A stretch of 64,000 nt of DNA, taken from positions 57,558 through 121,557 of the forward strand of contig NZ_OAOQ01000009.1 of NCBI RefSeq assembly GCF_900207575.1. The letters run 5' to 3'. The translations under genes and the position numbers were made by a program. The DNA comes from Cereibacter ovatus (GTDB lineage: Bacteria > Pseudomonadota > Alphaproteobacteria > Rhodobacterales > Rhodobacteraceae). The notes beneath the pieces were generated by a model, which saw nothing but the letters and a program-made list of their open reading frames with translations, ran no database searches and was not told the origin of the DNA. This document shows, piece by piece, positions 18,298-28,234 of this stretch. Position 1 is the stretch's first letter. Every line of letters starts with the position of its first letter.

Positions 18298-19869
18298 GTG
18301 AAGATCGGAGCACCCAGGGAGATTTTCGAGGGCGAAGCCCGCGTCGCAATGACGCCGGATTCGGCCCTTCAGTTGCAGAAGCTGGGCCATCACTGCGTGA
18401 TCGAAAGTGGCGCAGGGATGAAGGCGGGCTTCTCGGACGAGGCATACAAGGCGGCGGGCGTCGAGGTCGTGGCCTCGGCTCGTGCGCTTTTTGATGCCGC
18501 CGATGTGGTTGTGAAGGTCCGCGGACCCGAAACCGCCGAAGCCGGGATGCTGCGGTCTGGCCAGACGCTGATCTCCTTCTTCTGGCCGGCGCAGAATGCC
18601 GAGCTGCTGGATCTGTGCAAGGCCCGCGGCGCGACGGTCGTCGCCATGGACATGGTGCCCCGGATCAGCCGCGCGCAGAAAATGGACGCGCTGTCGTCGA
18701 TGGCCAATATCGCGGGCTACCGCGCGGTGATCGAGGCCGGCAACAACTTCGGCCGCTTCTTCACCGGCCAGGTGACGGCGGCGGGCAAGGTGCCCCCGGC
18801 GAAGGTTCTGGTGGTGGGCGCGGGCGTCGCGGGCCTTGCCGCCATCGGCACGGCGACCTCGCTCGGCGCGATCACCTATGCCTTCGACGTCCGCCCCGAA
18901 GTGGCCGAACAGATCGAATCCATGGGCGCTGAATTCGTCTATCTGGAATTCGAAGAGTCCCAGGACGGCGCGGCGACGGGCGGCTATGCGGCGCCCTCGT
19001 CCCCCGAGTTCCGCGAAAAGCAGCTGGCAAAGTTCCGTGAACTTGCGCCCGAGATGGACATCGTCATCACCACGGCGCTGATCCCCGGCCGCCCGGCGCC
19101 GAAGCTGTGGACCGAAGACATGGTCTCGGCGATGAAGCGCGGCTCGGTCATCGTGGACCTTGCGGCCGAGCGCGGCGGCAACTGCGATCTGACGGTGCCG
19201 GATCAAAAGGTGGTCAGCCCCAACGGCGTGACCATCGTCGGCTACACCGACTTCCCCAGCCGGATGGCGGCGCAGGCTTCGACGCTTTACGCCACCAACA
19301 TCCGCCACATGCTGACGGACCTGACGCCGAAGAAGGATGGCGTTCTGGTTCACAACATGGAAGACGACGTGATCCGCGGCGCGACCGTCACGCATGACGG
19401 CGCGATCACCTTCCCGCCGCCGCCGCCGAAGGTTGCGGCGATCGCGGCCGCCAAACCGCGCGAGAAGGTCAAGGAACTGACGCCGGAAGAAAAGCGCGCG
19501 GCCGAGCACAAGGCGTTCCGCAAGCAGACCCTGAGCCAGGTGACCATGCTGACGGTGGGCACGGCGCTTCTGCTGTTTGTGGGCAACTATGCTCCGCCCT
19601 CGTTCATGGCGCATTTCATCGTCTTTGCGCTGGCCTGTTTCGTCGGTTTCCAGGTGATCTGGAACGTCTCGCACAGCCTGCACACGCCGCTGATGGCCGT
19701 CACCAACGCCATTTCCGGCATCGTGATCCTGGGCGCGCTGTTGCAGATCGGCTCGGGCAACTGGCTCGTGGTGATCCTTGCGGCGATTTCCGTCCTGATC
19801 GCCTCGATCAACATTGTCGGCGGCTTCCTGGTCACGCGCCGGATGCTTGCCATGTTCCAGAAGTCGTAA
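18298..19869 (+). CDS. pntA: NAD(P) transhydrogenase subunit alpha
   Basis: A 523-residue alpha subunit of the proton-translocating transhydrogenase, which makes NADPH from NADH using the proton gradient. The NAD-binding domain I (about 1-380) carries the [13 protein letters not shown] dinucleotide fold and [24 protein letters not shown] conserved regions. Four membrane segments follow (about 425-520), so the alpha subunit is one undivided chain. The start GTG at 18298 follows GGGGAGAG; the ATG-less upstream frame is not used. pntB follows ten bases after the stop. Confidence 0.96.
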   Translation: MKIGAPREIFEGEARVAMTPDSALQLQKLGHHCVIESGAGMKAGFSDEAYKAAGVEVVASARALFDAADVVVKVRGPETAEAGMLRSGQTLISFFWPAQNAELLDLCKARGATVVAMDMVPRISRAQKMDALSSMANIAGYRAVIEAGNNFGRFFTGQVTAAGKVPPAKVLVVGAGVAGLAAIGTATSLGAITYAFDVRPEVAEQIESMGAEFVYLEFEESQDGAATGGYAAPSSPEFREKQLAKFRELAPEMDIVITTALIPGRPAPKLWTEDMVSAMKRGSVIVDLAAERGGNCDLTVPDQKVVSPNGVTIVGYTDFPSRMAAQASTLYATNIRHMLTDLTPKKDGVLVHNMEDDVIRGATVTHDGAITFPPPPPKVAAIAAAKPREKVKELTPEEKRAAEHKAFRKQTLSQVTMLTVGTALLLFVGNYAPPSFMAHFIVFALACFVGFQVIWNVSHSLHTPLMAVTNAISGIVILGALLQIGSGNWLVVILAAISVLIASINIVGGFLVTRRMLAMFQKS

Positions 19870-19879
19870 GGAGGCCCCG

Positions 19880-21328
19880 ATGAGCATCGGACTGACATCC
19901 GCCGCCTACATCGCCGCGGCCATCCTCTTCATCCTGTCGCTGGGCGGCCTTTCGGGGCAGGAAAGCGCGAAACGCGCCGTCTGGTATGGCATCGTCGGCA
20001 TGGCGCTGGCGGTGGGCGCCACGGTCTTCGGCCCCGGCGTCGGCCATTATGTCGTGATCGGCGTGATGGTGATCGCGGGCGCCATCGCCGGCGCCTATGT
20101 GGCGAAAAAGGTCGAAATGACCGAGATGCCGCAACTTGTGGCGGCGCTGCATTCCTTCGTGGGCCTCGCCGCCGTGTTCATCGGCCTGAACGCCCAGTTC
20201 GAACTGGGCTCGGTCGTGTCGCTGAAAGATGCAGGCGGCGATCTTGCGACGCTTGCGGGCTTTGCCGAAGTGCTGGCCCACAAGACCCCGGTCGAGATCC
20301 TGATCCTGAAGGTCGAGGTCTTCCTTGGCATCTTCATCGGCGCGGTGACCTTTACCGGCTCGGTCGTGGCCTTCGGCAAGCTGGCGGGCAAGATCGACGG
20401 CAAGCCGGCGAAACTGCCGGGCGGTCATTTCATCAATGCCCTGACCATCGTCGCATCCGTCGCGTTGCTGGTGGTCTATTTCAACGCACCCGCAGGCACT
20501 GCCGTCTGGACGCTGCTGCTGATGACGCTGATTGCGGGCTTCCTTGGCTGGCACCTGATCATGGGCATCGGCGGCGCCGACATGCCGGTGGTGGTGTCGA
20601 TGCTGAACAGCTACTCGGGCTGGGCCGCGGCCGCCATCGGCTTCACGCTGGGCAACGACCTGCTGATCGTCACCGGCGCGCTGGTCGGTTCGTCGGGTGC
20701 GATCCTGTCCTACATCATGTGCAAGGCGATGAACCGCTCGTTCATCTCGGTGATCCTTGGCGGCTTCGGCGGCTCGGGCGGACCGGCGCAGGAAATCTCG
20801 GGCGAGATGATCGCCATCGACGCCGATGGCGTGGCGGCGGCGCTGAACGACGCCGACAGCGTGATCATCGTTCCGGGCTACGGCATGGCGGTGGCACAGG
20901 CGCAGGGCTCGGTTTCGGAACTGACCCGCAAACTGCGCGCCCGTGGCAAGTCGGTCCGCTTCGCGATCCACCCCGTCGCCGGCCGTCTGCCGGGCCACAT
21001 GAACGTGCTGCTGGCCGAGGCCAAGGTTCCCTACGACATCGTTCTGGAAATGGACGAGATCAACGAGGACTTCCCCTCGACCGACGTGGCCATCGTCATC
21101 GGCTCGAACGACATCGTGAACCCGGCGGCGCAGGAAGATCCGAACTCGCCCATCGCCGGGATGCCGGTGCTGGAAGTCTGGAAGGCCAAACAGGTGTTCG
21201 TGTCCAAGCGCGGACAGGGAACCGGCTATTCCGGCATCGAGAACCCGCTGTTCTACAAGGACAACACCCGGATGTTCTACGGCGACGCCAAGAAAAGCCT
21301 CGATTCGCTGCTGCCGCTGATCGAGTGA
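19880..21328 (+). CDS. pntB: NAD(P) transhydrogenase subunit beta
   Basis: A 482-residue beta subunit with about nine membrane segments (1-265) followed by the NADP-binding domain III, marked by [15 protein letters not shown] and [23 protein letters not shown]. It pairs with PntA to form the enzyme in the cytoplasmic membrane. ATG at 19880 is preceded by AAGGAGG. It is the last gene of the operon and is followed by a clear intrinsic terminator. Confidence 0.97.
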   Translation: MSIGLTSAAYIAAAILFILSLGGLSGQESAKRAVWYGIVGMALAVGATVFGPGVGHYVVIGVMVIAGAIAGAYVAKKVEMTEMPQLVAALHSFVGLAAVFIGLNAQFELGSVVSLKDAGGDLATLAGFAEVLAHKTPVEILILKVEVFLGIFIGAVTFTGSVVAFGKLAGKIDGKPAKLPGGHFINALTIVASVALLVVYFNAPAGTAVWTLLLMTLIAGFLGWHLIMGIGGADMPVVVSMLNSYSGWAAAAIGFTLGNDLLIVTGALVGSSGAILSYIMCKAMNRSFISVILGGFGGSGGPAQEISGEMIAIDADGVAAALNDADSVIIVPGYGMAVAQAQGSVSELTRKLRARGKSVRFAIHPVAGRLPGHMNVLLAEAKVPYDIVLEMDEINEDFPSTDVAIVIGSNDIVNPAAQEDPNSPIAGMPVLEVWKAKQVFVSKRGQGTGYSGIENPLFYKDNTRMFYGDAKKSLDSLLPLIE

Positions 21329-21347
21329 TCCGCCGCCACCGATCCCG

Positions 21348-21376
21348 AAACGCCCCGCCCCCCGGCGGGGCGTTTT
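21348..21376 (+). terminator. intrinsic terminator of pntAB
   Basis: A perfect 12-base stem (AAACGCCCCGCC with its complement) around a CCCC loop, ending in TTTT. It lies 20 bases after the pntB stop. Confidence 0.9.
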
Positions 21377-21515
21377 CCGTTTGTCCGGCCCGGCTCGGCA
21401 CATATCTGCACAACCCATCGCCCCGGTTGATGAAATTCATGATCCCGTGACATCGGCTCCCCTTTCGCCACGCCCGCCCGCGCCCTACCTTCGTTGCAAC
21501 CAGCCGGAGCCCGCC

Positions 21516-22799
21516 ATGTCCCCCGTTGACGACCACCCGATGCGCTATGCACTCGCCAATGAGTTGCACGCCCGCCCCTTCCCGGCGCTGGAAGCCCCAA
21601 GCCATGTGGTCTGCATGGTGTTCAAAGAGCCGCTCAATGCCGCCAACCGCGACCGCGACCGCGATCGTGCGCATCTGCTCGAAATTCTCGACCGCAACGG
21701 TGCCGCCCACCCGGCCCCCGAGGCCACCCATTTCGCGGCCCCCATCGGCCGCGCCGACCTGCGCTGGGAAAGCCATACCGAATTCGTCACCTACACCGCC
21801 TTCGTTCCGGGCCTGCACAACCGCCCCTTCGATCCCGCCAAGGCCGAGGTCTTCCCCGAAGACTGGCTTGACCGCGCGCCTGGGCGCCGCCTCGTCTCGC
21901 TGCTGATCCGCGTCGAGGAAATGCCGGAAGACGAAAGCCGCGTCCTTGACAGCGTGGAAGGCTGGTTCGTGCCGGAAAGCCTCGCCTGTTCGCGCATCGT
22001 CGACGGCGCGGCCATCGTGGCGGGCGATTTCCGCATCGATCCCGCCGGCCACATGCGCTTTGCGGTCTTCGTGAAACCCGGCGCCGGCCCGCGGCGGCTT
22101 GGCCGCATCATCACCCGACTCTGTGAAATCGAAACCTACCGCGCGATGTCGATGCTCGGCCTCATGCGGGCCCGCACATTGACACAACGGCTGAACGCGC
22201 TCGATCCGAAACTCTCGACCCTCGTCTCCGGCCTCGACGAGATCGAACAATCGCCCGAAGACGCCCTCCACCAGCTTCTTCGCATCAATGCGGAGCTGGA
22301 AAGCCTCGCGGTCCAGTTCACCTTCCGCTTCGGCGCCACTGCCGCCTACGAGGCGATCGTCCACGACCGGATCAACGCCCTGCGCGAAGACCGCATCAGC
22401 GGCCGCCAGACCTTCGCGGAATTCATGGCCCGCCGCTACGATCCGGCGATGCGCACAGTGAAATCGGCCGAGGAACGCCTGCGCTCGATGGCCGAACGCG
22501 CACAACGCGCCGCCGAACTTCTGCGCACCCGGGTCGATGTCGAACGCTCGGCCCAGAACCAGCAACTGCTGCAAAGCATGGACCGCCGCGCCGACCTGCA
22601 ACTGCGCCTGCAACGCACGGTCGAAGGCCTCTCGGTCGTGGCCATCAGCTATTACGCGGTCAACCTGCTCGCCTATGCGGTCTATCCGCTGACGGATGCC
22701 GCTGGCATTTCGAAGGGCGTCGCCAACGCCATCCTGACGCCGCTTGTTGTCCTTCTCGTCTGGCTCGCCCTCCGCCGCATCCAGCGCAAGATGCACTGA
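21516..22799 (+). CDS. DUF3422 family protein with C-terminal membrane segments
   Basis: A 427-residue protein of the DUF3422 family, recognised from the N-terminal RYALANELHARPFPALEAPSHVVCM and overall layout. A soluble N-terminal region (about 1-350) includes a coiled-coil-prone stretch, and two hydrophobic segments close the protein (about 368-386 and 398-416). The function is unknown; it is probably an inner-membrane protein with a cytoplasmic head. The start at ATG 21516 follows GGAG. It stands alone between two terminator-like structures. Confidence 0.85.
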   Translation: MSPVDDHPMRYALANELHARPFPALEAPSHVVCMVFKEPLNAANRDRDRDRAHLLEILDRNGAAHPAPEATHFAAPIGRADLRWESHTEFVTYTAFVPGLHNRPFDPAKAEVFPEDWLDRAPGRRLVSLLIRVEEMPEDESRVLDSVEGWFVPESLACSRIVDGAAIVAGDFRIDPAGHMRFAVFVKPGAGPRRLGRIITRLCEIETYRAMSMLGLMRARTLTQRLNALDPKLSTLVSGLDEIEQSPEDALHQLLRINAELESLAVQFTFRFGATAAYEAIVHDRINALREDRISGRQTFAEFMARRYDPAMRTVKSAEERLRSMAERAQRAAELLRTRVDVERSAQNQQLLQSMDRRADLQLRLQRTVEGLSVVAISYYAVNLLAYAVYPLTDAAGISKGVANAILTPLVVLLVWLALRRIQRKMH

Positions 22800-22820
22800 C
22801 CGGCCGGCCCTTCATTCTGG

Positions 22821-22854
22821 CCCAAATATCCCGGGGTCCGGGGCAGCGCCCCGG
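22821..22854. repeat. short GC-rich palindromic intergenic repeat with hairpin
   Basis: The stretch from CCCAAATATCCC onwards contains a seven-base stem CCGGGGC/GCCCCGG with an AGC loop (22838-22854). Very similar elements are, from general knowledge, frequent in intergenic DNA of Rhodobacter-like genomes. It may also end transcription of the DUF3422 gene. A second copy was not found in this window. Confidence 0.5.
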
Positions 22855-22953
22855 CGCCCTGCAAAGGTTTCCGTCCTGCCCTGGGGTGCGCCCACGGGGG
22901 CTTGACCTTGGCCGGCCGCCGCCCCACGCTTCCCGCCCACGCAGGAGATCCCG

Positions 22954-24117
22954 ATGCCCAGCCCGCTCACGCCCCGCCAGATCCTCGACCGTCTGGTGGC
23001 CTTCCCCACCGTGAGCCGCGACTCGAACCTGCCCCTCGTCGACTGGGTCGAGGAGTTTCTCGACAGCCACGGCATCGCCGCCCACCGGGTCTGGAACGAG
23101 GACCGCACCAAGGCGTCACTTTACGCCCATGTCGGCCCCGAGGTCGAAGGCGGGGTGATCCTGTCGGGTCACAGCGACGTGGTCCCGGTCGAGGGGCAGG
23201 CCTGGACCTCTGACCCTTGGACGGTGACGGAACGCGACGGCCGCCTTTACGGTCGCGGCACCTGCGACATGAAGGGGTTCGTCGCGCTCTCGCTTGCGGC
23301 CTTGGCGCTGGCGCAGAACCGCGGCGTGGCGCGACCGCTGCAACTCGCGCTGTCTTACGATGAGGAAATCGGCTGCCTCGGTGCGCCCACCATGATCGCC
23401 GAAATGGCCCGCCGCCTGCCCAGGGCCGCCGCGGTCGTGGTGGGCGAACCGTCGATGATGCGCGTGGTCACCGGCCACAAGGGCGGCGGTGGCTGCATCG
23501 TCAAGGTCAAGGGCTACGAGGTCCATTCCTCGATCCTTCACCGTGGCGTCAGCGCGGTGATGGCGGCGGCGCGGCTGATCGACTGGGCCACCCGCCAGAA
23601 CGAGGCCGGCGCCGCCGGCACCCCCACGCCGGTCGCGGCGCTGTTCGATCCGCCCTGGACCTCGGCCCATGTCGGCACCGTGTCGGGCGGCACCGCCGGC
23701 AACATCACCGCCGCCGAGTGTCGCTTCGATCTGGGCTTCCGCGCCGTTCCGGGCGAAACCGCCGATGACTGGATCGCCGCCTTCGAAGCCGAAGCCCGTG
23801 CGCTCGAGGCTCAGTTGCGCCGCATCCGGCCCGAGGCAGCGATCCTTGTCGAACGCCGCTTCAACTATCCTCCTCTGCGCCCCGAACCCGGCGGTGCGGC
23901 CGAGGCGCTGGTGCGCCGCCTGACCGGCGACAACGGCCAGGGTGTCGTCAGCTACGGCACCGAGGCCGGCCAGTTCCAGCAGGCCGGCTTTTCGGCCGTG
24001 GTCTGCGGGCCGGGCGATATCGCCCAGGCGCATCAGCCCGACGAATATCTGGACCTTGCACAGTTTCAGGCCGGCTGGGATTTCATGCAGCGGCTGGTCC
24101 GGGATCTTTCGGAATGA
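22954..24117 (+). CDS. argE: acetylornithine deacetylase-like M20 peptidase
   Basis: A 387-residue metal-dependent M20 family hydrolase. It has the metal-binding HSDVVPV (from about residue 73), GRGTCDMKGF and SYDEEIGCLGAP stretches and a dimerisation insert with GHKGGGGCIVKVKGYEVHSS. It matches acetylornithine deacetylase (ArgE) in length and sequence. GGAG precedes the ATG. Its stop overlaps the start of an FAD-dependent oxidase, which suggests a catabolic role on an N-acylated amino acid is also possible. Confidence 0.85.
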   Translation: MPSPLTPRQILDRLVAFPTVSRDSNLPLVDWVEEFLDSHGIAAHRVWNEDRTKASLYAHVGPEVEGGVILSGHSDVVPVEGQAWTSDPWTVTERDGRLYGRGTCDMKGFVALSLAALALAQNRGVARPLQLALSYDEEIGCLGAPTMIAEMARRLPRAAAVVVGEPSMMRVVTGHKGGGGCIVKVKGYEVHSSILHRGVSAVMAAARLIDWATRQNEAGAAGTPTPVAALFDPPWTSAHVGTVSGGTAGNITAAECRFDLGFRAVPGETADDWIAAFEAEARALEAQLRRIRPEAAILVERRFNYPPLRPEPGGAAEALVRRLTGDNGQGVVSYGTEAGQFQQAGFSAVVCGPGDIAQAHQPDEYLDLAQFQAGWDFMQRLVRDLSE

Positions 24118-25460
24118 AGCCCTTCCCGATCTCGATGGCGGTGCCCGCCCGTTTCCCGGGCCCGCTGCCTGCCGAATGCGATGTGGTGGTGATCGGCGGC
24201 GGCATCATCGGGGTGATGAGCGCGTGGTATCTGGCCGAGCGCGGCCTGCGGGTCACCCTGTGCGAAAAGGGTCGAGTCGCGGGCGAGCAATCCAGCCGCA
24301 ACTGGGGCTGGATCCGCCAGCAGGGCCGCGATCCGGCCGAACTTCCGATCATGGTGGAAAGCCTGCGGCTGTGGCAGGGGCTGGCGCAAAGTCTGCGCAA
24401 TCCGTTCGGCTTCCGCCAGACCGGCGTGACCTATCTGGCCAACCGCGAAGACTCGCTTGCCAATTACGAGGCATGGCTGCCCCATGCGCAGGACAATGGC
24501 GTGGACACCCGGCTTCTCAGCCGCCGCGAACTGGGGGAACGGCTGAACGGCGGTGCCGATCTGTGGCAGGGCGGTCTTTTCACCGCATCGGATGCGCGGG
24601 CCGAGCCTTGGTCGGCGGTGCCGGCGCTGGCACTGGCCGCAGCGGGGCAGGGCGTCACTATCGTCGAAGATTGCGCCGTCCGGGCGCTGGATCTGGCGGC
24701 GGGGCGGGTTGCGGGTGTGGTCACCGAGCGCGGCTGCATCGCCTGCCCCGAGGTGGTGCTGGCGGGGGGGGCCTGGTCCTCGCTGTTCGCCCGCGCCCAT
24801 GGGGTCGAGATCCCGCAGCTATCGGTGCTGTCCTCGGTCGCCCAGACCGCGCCAATGCCCGAGATCCTGCCCGGTGCCGCGGCCGACGACGACTTTGCCT
24901 TCCGTCGGCGCGAGGATGGCGGCTATACCATCGCCAGCGGGTCCGAGCATGATTTCTTCATCGGCCCCGATGCCTTCCGCCATGCCCTGAAATATCGCAA
25001 GGCGCTGAAGAAGGATTTTCTGAACACCCATTACCGCTGGCTGGCCCCGCGCGACTATCCCGACGCCTGGAACACCCCGCGGACATGGGCCCGCGCCATG
25101 CCATCGCCGTTCGAAGCGATCCGGATGCTGAACCCGGAACCCAACCGCGCCTCGATCGCGCGGGCGCAGAGCGCCTTTGCCAAGGCGTTTCCCGCGCTGG
25201 GGCGGCCGCAGGTGGTGGCGACATGGGCCGGCATGATCGACACCATGCCTGATGTCGTGCCGGTGATCGATCGCGCGCCGCGCCTGCCCGGTCTTACGCT
25301 GGCAACGGGGATGAGCGGCCACGGCTTCGGCATCGGCCCCGGTATCGGCCGGGTGGTGGCCGATCTGGTCACGGGGCGCCCGGTGGGCCACGATCTGACG
25401 CGGTTCCGGTTTTCGCGGTTTTCCGACGGGTCCGAGATCATCCTTGGCCCGTCGCTGTAG
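24114..25460 (+). CDS. DadA-like FAD-dependent D-amino-acid dehydrogenase/oxidoreductase
   Basis: A 448-residue flavoprotein of the DAO/DadA family. The dinucleotide motif is VVVIGGGIIGVMSAWYLAERG (from about residue 22), followed by the EQSSRNWGWIRQQGRDP flavin-contact segment and the closing ATGMSGHGFGIGPGIG. It would oxidise a D-amino acid or a secondary amine. The ATG overlaps the upstream argE-like stop as ATGA, so the two enzymes are coupled. The substrate is not evident. Confidence 0.88.
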   Translation: MKPFPISMAVPARFPGPLPAECDVVVIGGGIIGVMSAWYLAERGLRVTLCEKGRVAGEQSSRNWGWIRQQGRDPAELPIMVESLRLWQGLAQSLRNPFGFRQTGVTYLANREDSLANYEAWLPHAQDNGVDTRLLSRRELGERLNGGADLWQGGLFTASDARAEPWSAVPALALAAAGQGVTIVEDCAVRALDLAAGRVAGVVTERGCIACPEVVLAGGAWSSLFARAHGVEIPQLSVLSSVAQTAPMPEILPGAAADDDFAFRRREDGGYTIASGSEHDFFIGPDAFRHALKYRKALKKDFLNTHYRWLAPRDYPDAWNTPRTWARAMPSPFEAIRMLNPEPNRASIARAQSAFAKAFPALGRPQVVATWAGMIDTMPDVVPVIDRAPRLPGLTLATGMSGHGFGIGPGIGRVVADLVTGRPVGHDLTRFRFSRFSDGSEIILGPSL

Positions 25461-25463
25461 GCT

Positions 25464-26468
25464 TCAGCCGCCGGTATGGCTCATGTGGCGGGACATCTGC
25501 CCGGTCACCGTCTGGCGGGAATAGTCGAAGTCATGCCCCTTGGGCTTTTTCGCGATCGCATCGCGGATTGCGGATTCCAGTGCGGTGTCATCGCTGGATG
25601 TCCGCAGCGGCCGGCGCAGGTCGGCGCGATCCTCTTGCCCCAGACACATGAACAGCTCGCCCGTGCAGGTCAGCCGCACCCGGTTGCAGCTTTCGCAGAA
25701 ATTGTGCGTCAGCGGCGTGATGAAGCCCACGCGCTGCCCGGTTTCGGCCAGCCGGACATAGCGGGCCGGGCCCCCGGTGCGGTCGGCCAGATCGATCAGG
25801 GCAAAGCGATCGGCCAGCCGGGCGCGCAGATCCTTCAGTGACCAATACTGGTCGATCCGATAATCATTGCCCATCTCGCCCATCGGCATGACCTCGATGA
25901 AGGTCAGGTCGTGGCCCTCGCGGCCGCACCAGTCCACCAGCGGGAACAGCTCGTCCTCGTTGAAGCCCTTCAGCGCCACGGCATTGATCTTGACCGCCAA
26001 CCCCGCCGCGCGGGCCGCAGCGATGCCGTCCAGCACCTGCGGCAGCCGTCCCCAGCGCGTGACTTCGGCAAACTTCGCGGGATCAAGCGTGTCGAGCGAG
26101 ACATTCACCCGTCGCACCCCACATGCCGCCAATTCGCCCGCAAACTTCCCCAACTGAGAGCCGTTGGTGGTCAGCGTCAGTTCCTTCAGCGCGCCGCTGT
26201 CCAGATGGCGCGACATGGCGCGGAAGAAGGTCATGATGCCGCGCCGCACCAAGGGCTCGCCCCCGGTGATGCGCAACTTCTGCACCCCCAGCCGCACAAA
26301 GGCGGAACACAGCCGGTCCAGCTCCTCAAGCGTCAGCAGATCGGCCTTCGGCAGGAAGGTCATGTGTTCCGACATGCAATAGGTGCAGCGGAAATCGCAT
26401 CGGTCGGTGACCGAGACGCGCAGATAGGACACAGCGCGGGCGAAGGGGTCGACAAGCGGCGGGGTCAT
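25464..26468 (-). CDS. moaA: GTP 3',8-cyclase, molybdenum cofactor biosynthesis
   Basis: A 334-residue radical SAM enzyme that converts GTP to the cyclic precursor of molybdopterin. It has the SAM cluster CDFRCTYC (C24, C28, C31), [13 protein letters not shown], the second cluster in [15 protein letters not shown] and the C-terminal double glycine needed for activity. It is convergent with the dadA-like gene (3-base gap). Confidence 0.97.
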   Translation of the reverse strand: MTPPLVDPFARAVSYLRVSVTDRCDFRCTYCMSEHMTFLPKADLLTLEELDRLCSAFVRLGVQKLRITGGEPLVRRGIMTFFRAMSRHLDSGALKELTLTTNGSQLGKFAGELAACGVRRVNVSLDTLDPAKFAEVTRWGRLPQVLDGIAAARAAGLAVKINAVALKGFNEDELFPLVDWCGREGHDLTFIEVMPMGEMGNDYRIDQYWSLKDLRARLADRFALIDLADRTGGPARYVRLAETGQRVGFITPLTHNFCESCNRVRLTCTGELFMCLGQEDRADLRRPLRTSSDDTALESAIRDAIAKKPKGHDFDYSRQTVTGQMSRHMSHTGG

Positions 26469-26613
26469 AAAGACAGCTTAACCCTGCGACATTCTGCCCT
26501 CAAGCGTGATCGGTGGGTGTTGACGCATTTGCGACCGGGACCATCGTCCTGGTCACGCCGCGCGTCACTTGCGCGGGATGGCTTTGGCCGCTGCCTCGGT
26601 GGGGGACGCCTTT

Positions 26614-27333
26614 TCAGCCCAGATGCCGCGTTGCCTCGCGCATGGCCAGCGGTGTCATCCGGTCGCCATGCGCGTCAAGAAAGGCGCGGGTGCGGTCGGG
26701 ATCGTGCTTGGACAGATCGCGCAGCCAGCCACCCACCGCCGTCTGCATCGCCCCATCGCGGTCGGCAAGGGCCGCCTCGATCCAGCCCAGAATCCGGTCG
26801 CGCGCTGCGGATTCGGCCGGTTTCGGATGGGGCAGCCGCGCCAGATGCAGCGTTGCGGTCAAGGCTGCGCGGCGGGTCCAGACCTGTGGGCTGCGCGTCC
26901 AGCCTTCGACCTCGTCCAGACGCGACGGCTCTGCCGCGATGCGCCTTTGTGCGGCGATGCCGACCGCATCCGCGATGGCCGCGCCGTCAAGATCGGCCAA
27001 CCACGACCGCAGCAGCGCCCAGGCCGCCGCATCGGACGGGCGAAGCCGCGCCTGCGTCAGCAGCTTCGCCGCTGCAATTCGCGCTTCGTGAATGTCGGTC
27101 CGCCAAAGCGCATCCGCCAGCCCCAGCCGTTCCCCGATGGCCAGCGCCTTGCGCCATTCGCGTGCAAGCGCGTCGAGATCGGCTGCCGGCACGCCAAGCA
27201 CCTGCCGGGCGCGCGTCTCGCTGGGCAGAACATCTGCCGCCGCGCCGCGAAGCTGGGCAAGATAAGGGGCCAGATCGGGCCTGTCCTCGGAAATCTGTTC
27301 CGGAAAGCGAAGGTCGCGTGGATCGTCGGTCAC
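26614..27333 (-). CDS. DNA alkylation repair (AlkD-like HEAT-repeat) family protein
   Basis: A 239-residue all-helical protein with HEAT-like repeats. The segment WTRSPQVWTRRAALTATLHLARLPHP with the following RILGWIEAALADRDGAMQTAVGGWLRDLSKHDPDRTRAFLDAHGDRM resembles AlkC/AlkD glycosylase relatives. AlkD excises positively charged alkylpurines without base flipping. The family call rests on overall pattern; the activity is not certain. Confidence 0.75.
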   Translation of the reverse strand: MTDDPRDLRFPEQISEDRPDLAPYLAQLRGAAADVLPSETRARQVLGVPAADLDALAREWRKALAIGERLGLADALWRTDIHEARIAAAKLLTQARLRPSDAAAWALLRSWLADLDGAAIADAVGIAAQRRIAAEPSRLDEVEGWTRSPQVWTRRAALTATLHLARLPHPKPAESAARDRILGWIEAALADRDGAMQTAVGGWLRDLSKHDPDRTRAFLDAHGDRMTPLAMREATRHLG

Positions 27334-27481
27334 TGTCTGCTCTCTGGTCCTGGTGGAGGATGCCAGACCCTTAACCCGATCCTAGGGGCAGGCAAAGCCC
27401 TTCCGCCACCCGGCCTTCGTGGCCCGTCCTTGCACCGGGATGCGACAGCGCCCGCCATGATCGGGCCGCCGGTACTGCGGA

Positions 27482-27694
27482 TCAGGCGCCGCGGACGTTA
27501 TACCACGGACAGCCGGCGCGGCTGGACGACCAAGGCGTATCGCACCATGTCAGGCCGCAGCCACATTCCGCCATCGCGGCGGCGCCATCTGTCGTGTGGA
27601 CGCAGCGCGCAGGCGCGCCGTGCAGGACGGACCCGGCCGGGTGCTCCTGAACGGCATGTGAGCGGCCGGACGCAGAGCCGACATTATCGCTCAT
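27482..27694 (-). CDS. small Cys/Trp-containing protein of unknown function
   Basis: A 70-residue frame that I do not recognise. It has five cysteines, four of them in the second half as C-x-C-x4-C-x9-C (about residues 44-61), a pattern that could bind a metal. Tryptophans lie next to two of them. Support for a real gene: GGAGG at an ideal five-base spacing from the ATG (27700-27704), mostly G/C third positions, and a hairpin just upstream. Nothing covers the opposite strand. It has no signal peptide or membrane segment. Confidence 0.5.
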   Translation of the reverse strand: MSDNVGSASGRSHAVQEHPAGSVLHGAPARCVHTTDGAAAMAECGCGLTWCDTPWSSSRAGCPWYNVRGA

Positions 27695-27714
27695 CTTTTC
27701 CTCCGAAGGGATTT

Positions 27715-27735
27715 AGGGCGTCACCGTGGCGCCCT
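27715..27735 (-). promoter_or_regulatory. leader hairpin before the small Cys-rich ORF
   Basis: A six-base stem AGGGCG/CGCCCT with a further CAC/GTG pairing inside the loop, ten bases before the ribosome binding site of the 27482-27694 gene. It could be an mRNA leader structure or the end of an upstream transcript. No known riboswitch class was recognised. Confidence 0.35.
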
Positions 27736-27815
27736 GAGTCGTTCTCATAATGCACCATCCTTACATGCGCATTGCGCCAGGCCGCGTTTTCCGACCCCCT
27801 GCGTCGATCTGTCTC

Positions 27816-27827
27816 TTTCGGCCGAAA
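27816..27827. promoter_or_regulatory. perfect 12-bp palindrome TTTCGGCCGAAA
   Basis: A fully symmetric site in the gap between the two small minus-strand genes. It could bind a dimeric regulator or be a short hairpin followed by an A-run. No regulator was assigned. Confidence 0.25.
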
Positions 27828-27910
27828 AAACGGGCGGGTCCGGCGGCTGTTGCACCGGAATAGAGCGGGATTGATGCGGGGCCGGGACCGTTCAGGAACG
27901 GGTCGGGGAC

Positions 27911-28105
27911 TCAGCCTCGGCTGCGGTGCCGTGTCACCTGCTTCAATACCAGGCGGGTGGATTCGGGTGCGATCGCCTTGATTGCCGCGGCTTCGCTGTC
28001 AAACTCCAGCGGGCTGCCGTCGGGGTAGTGGCGGTCGAACTCCAGCTTGTCCTGACTGGTGACCCAGCCGAGGACGTATTTCGTCTCGGTTTCGTCTTGG
28101 TCCAT
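27911..28105 (-). CDS. small acidic protein of unknown function
   Basis: A 64-residue soluble protein, rich in charged residues, starting MDQDETETKYVLGW and containing a FDRHYPDGSPLEFDSEAAA stretch. GGAGG lies seven bases before the ATG at 28105, which strongly supports translation. No domain is recognised. It lies downstream of the solute-binding protein gene on the same strand, with a gap of 129 bases. Confidence 0.65.
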   Translation of the reverse strand: MDQDETETKYVLGWVTSQDKLEFDRHYPDGSPLEFDSEAAAIKAIAPESTRLVLKQVTRHRSRG

Positions 28106-28234
28106 GTCGCATCCTCCGCGCAGGCATTCGGCCTGTCGCGCGGCCCCCGGTCAAGTCGTGGCAGGCCGGGTGCGACCTTTGTGCCGCAAGGGCAGGGCTG
28201 CCGCCCGGTCGGTCCGGGCGGCAGAAACGCAAGG

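Noticed and set aside
18187..19887. 566-codon antisense frame across pntA
   Set aside because: Typical GC-rich antisense shadow with a repetitive Arg/His/Asp-rich product. pntA is unambiguous on the other strand.
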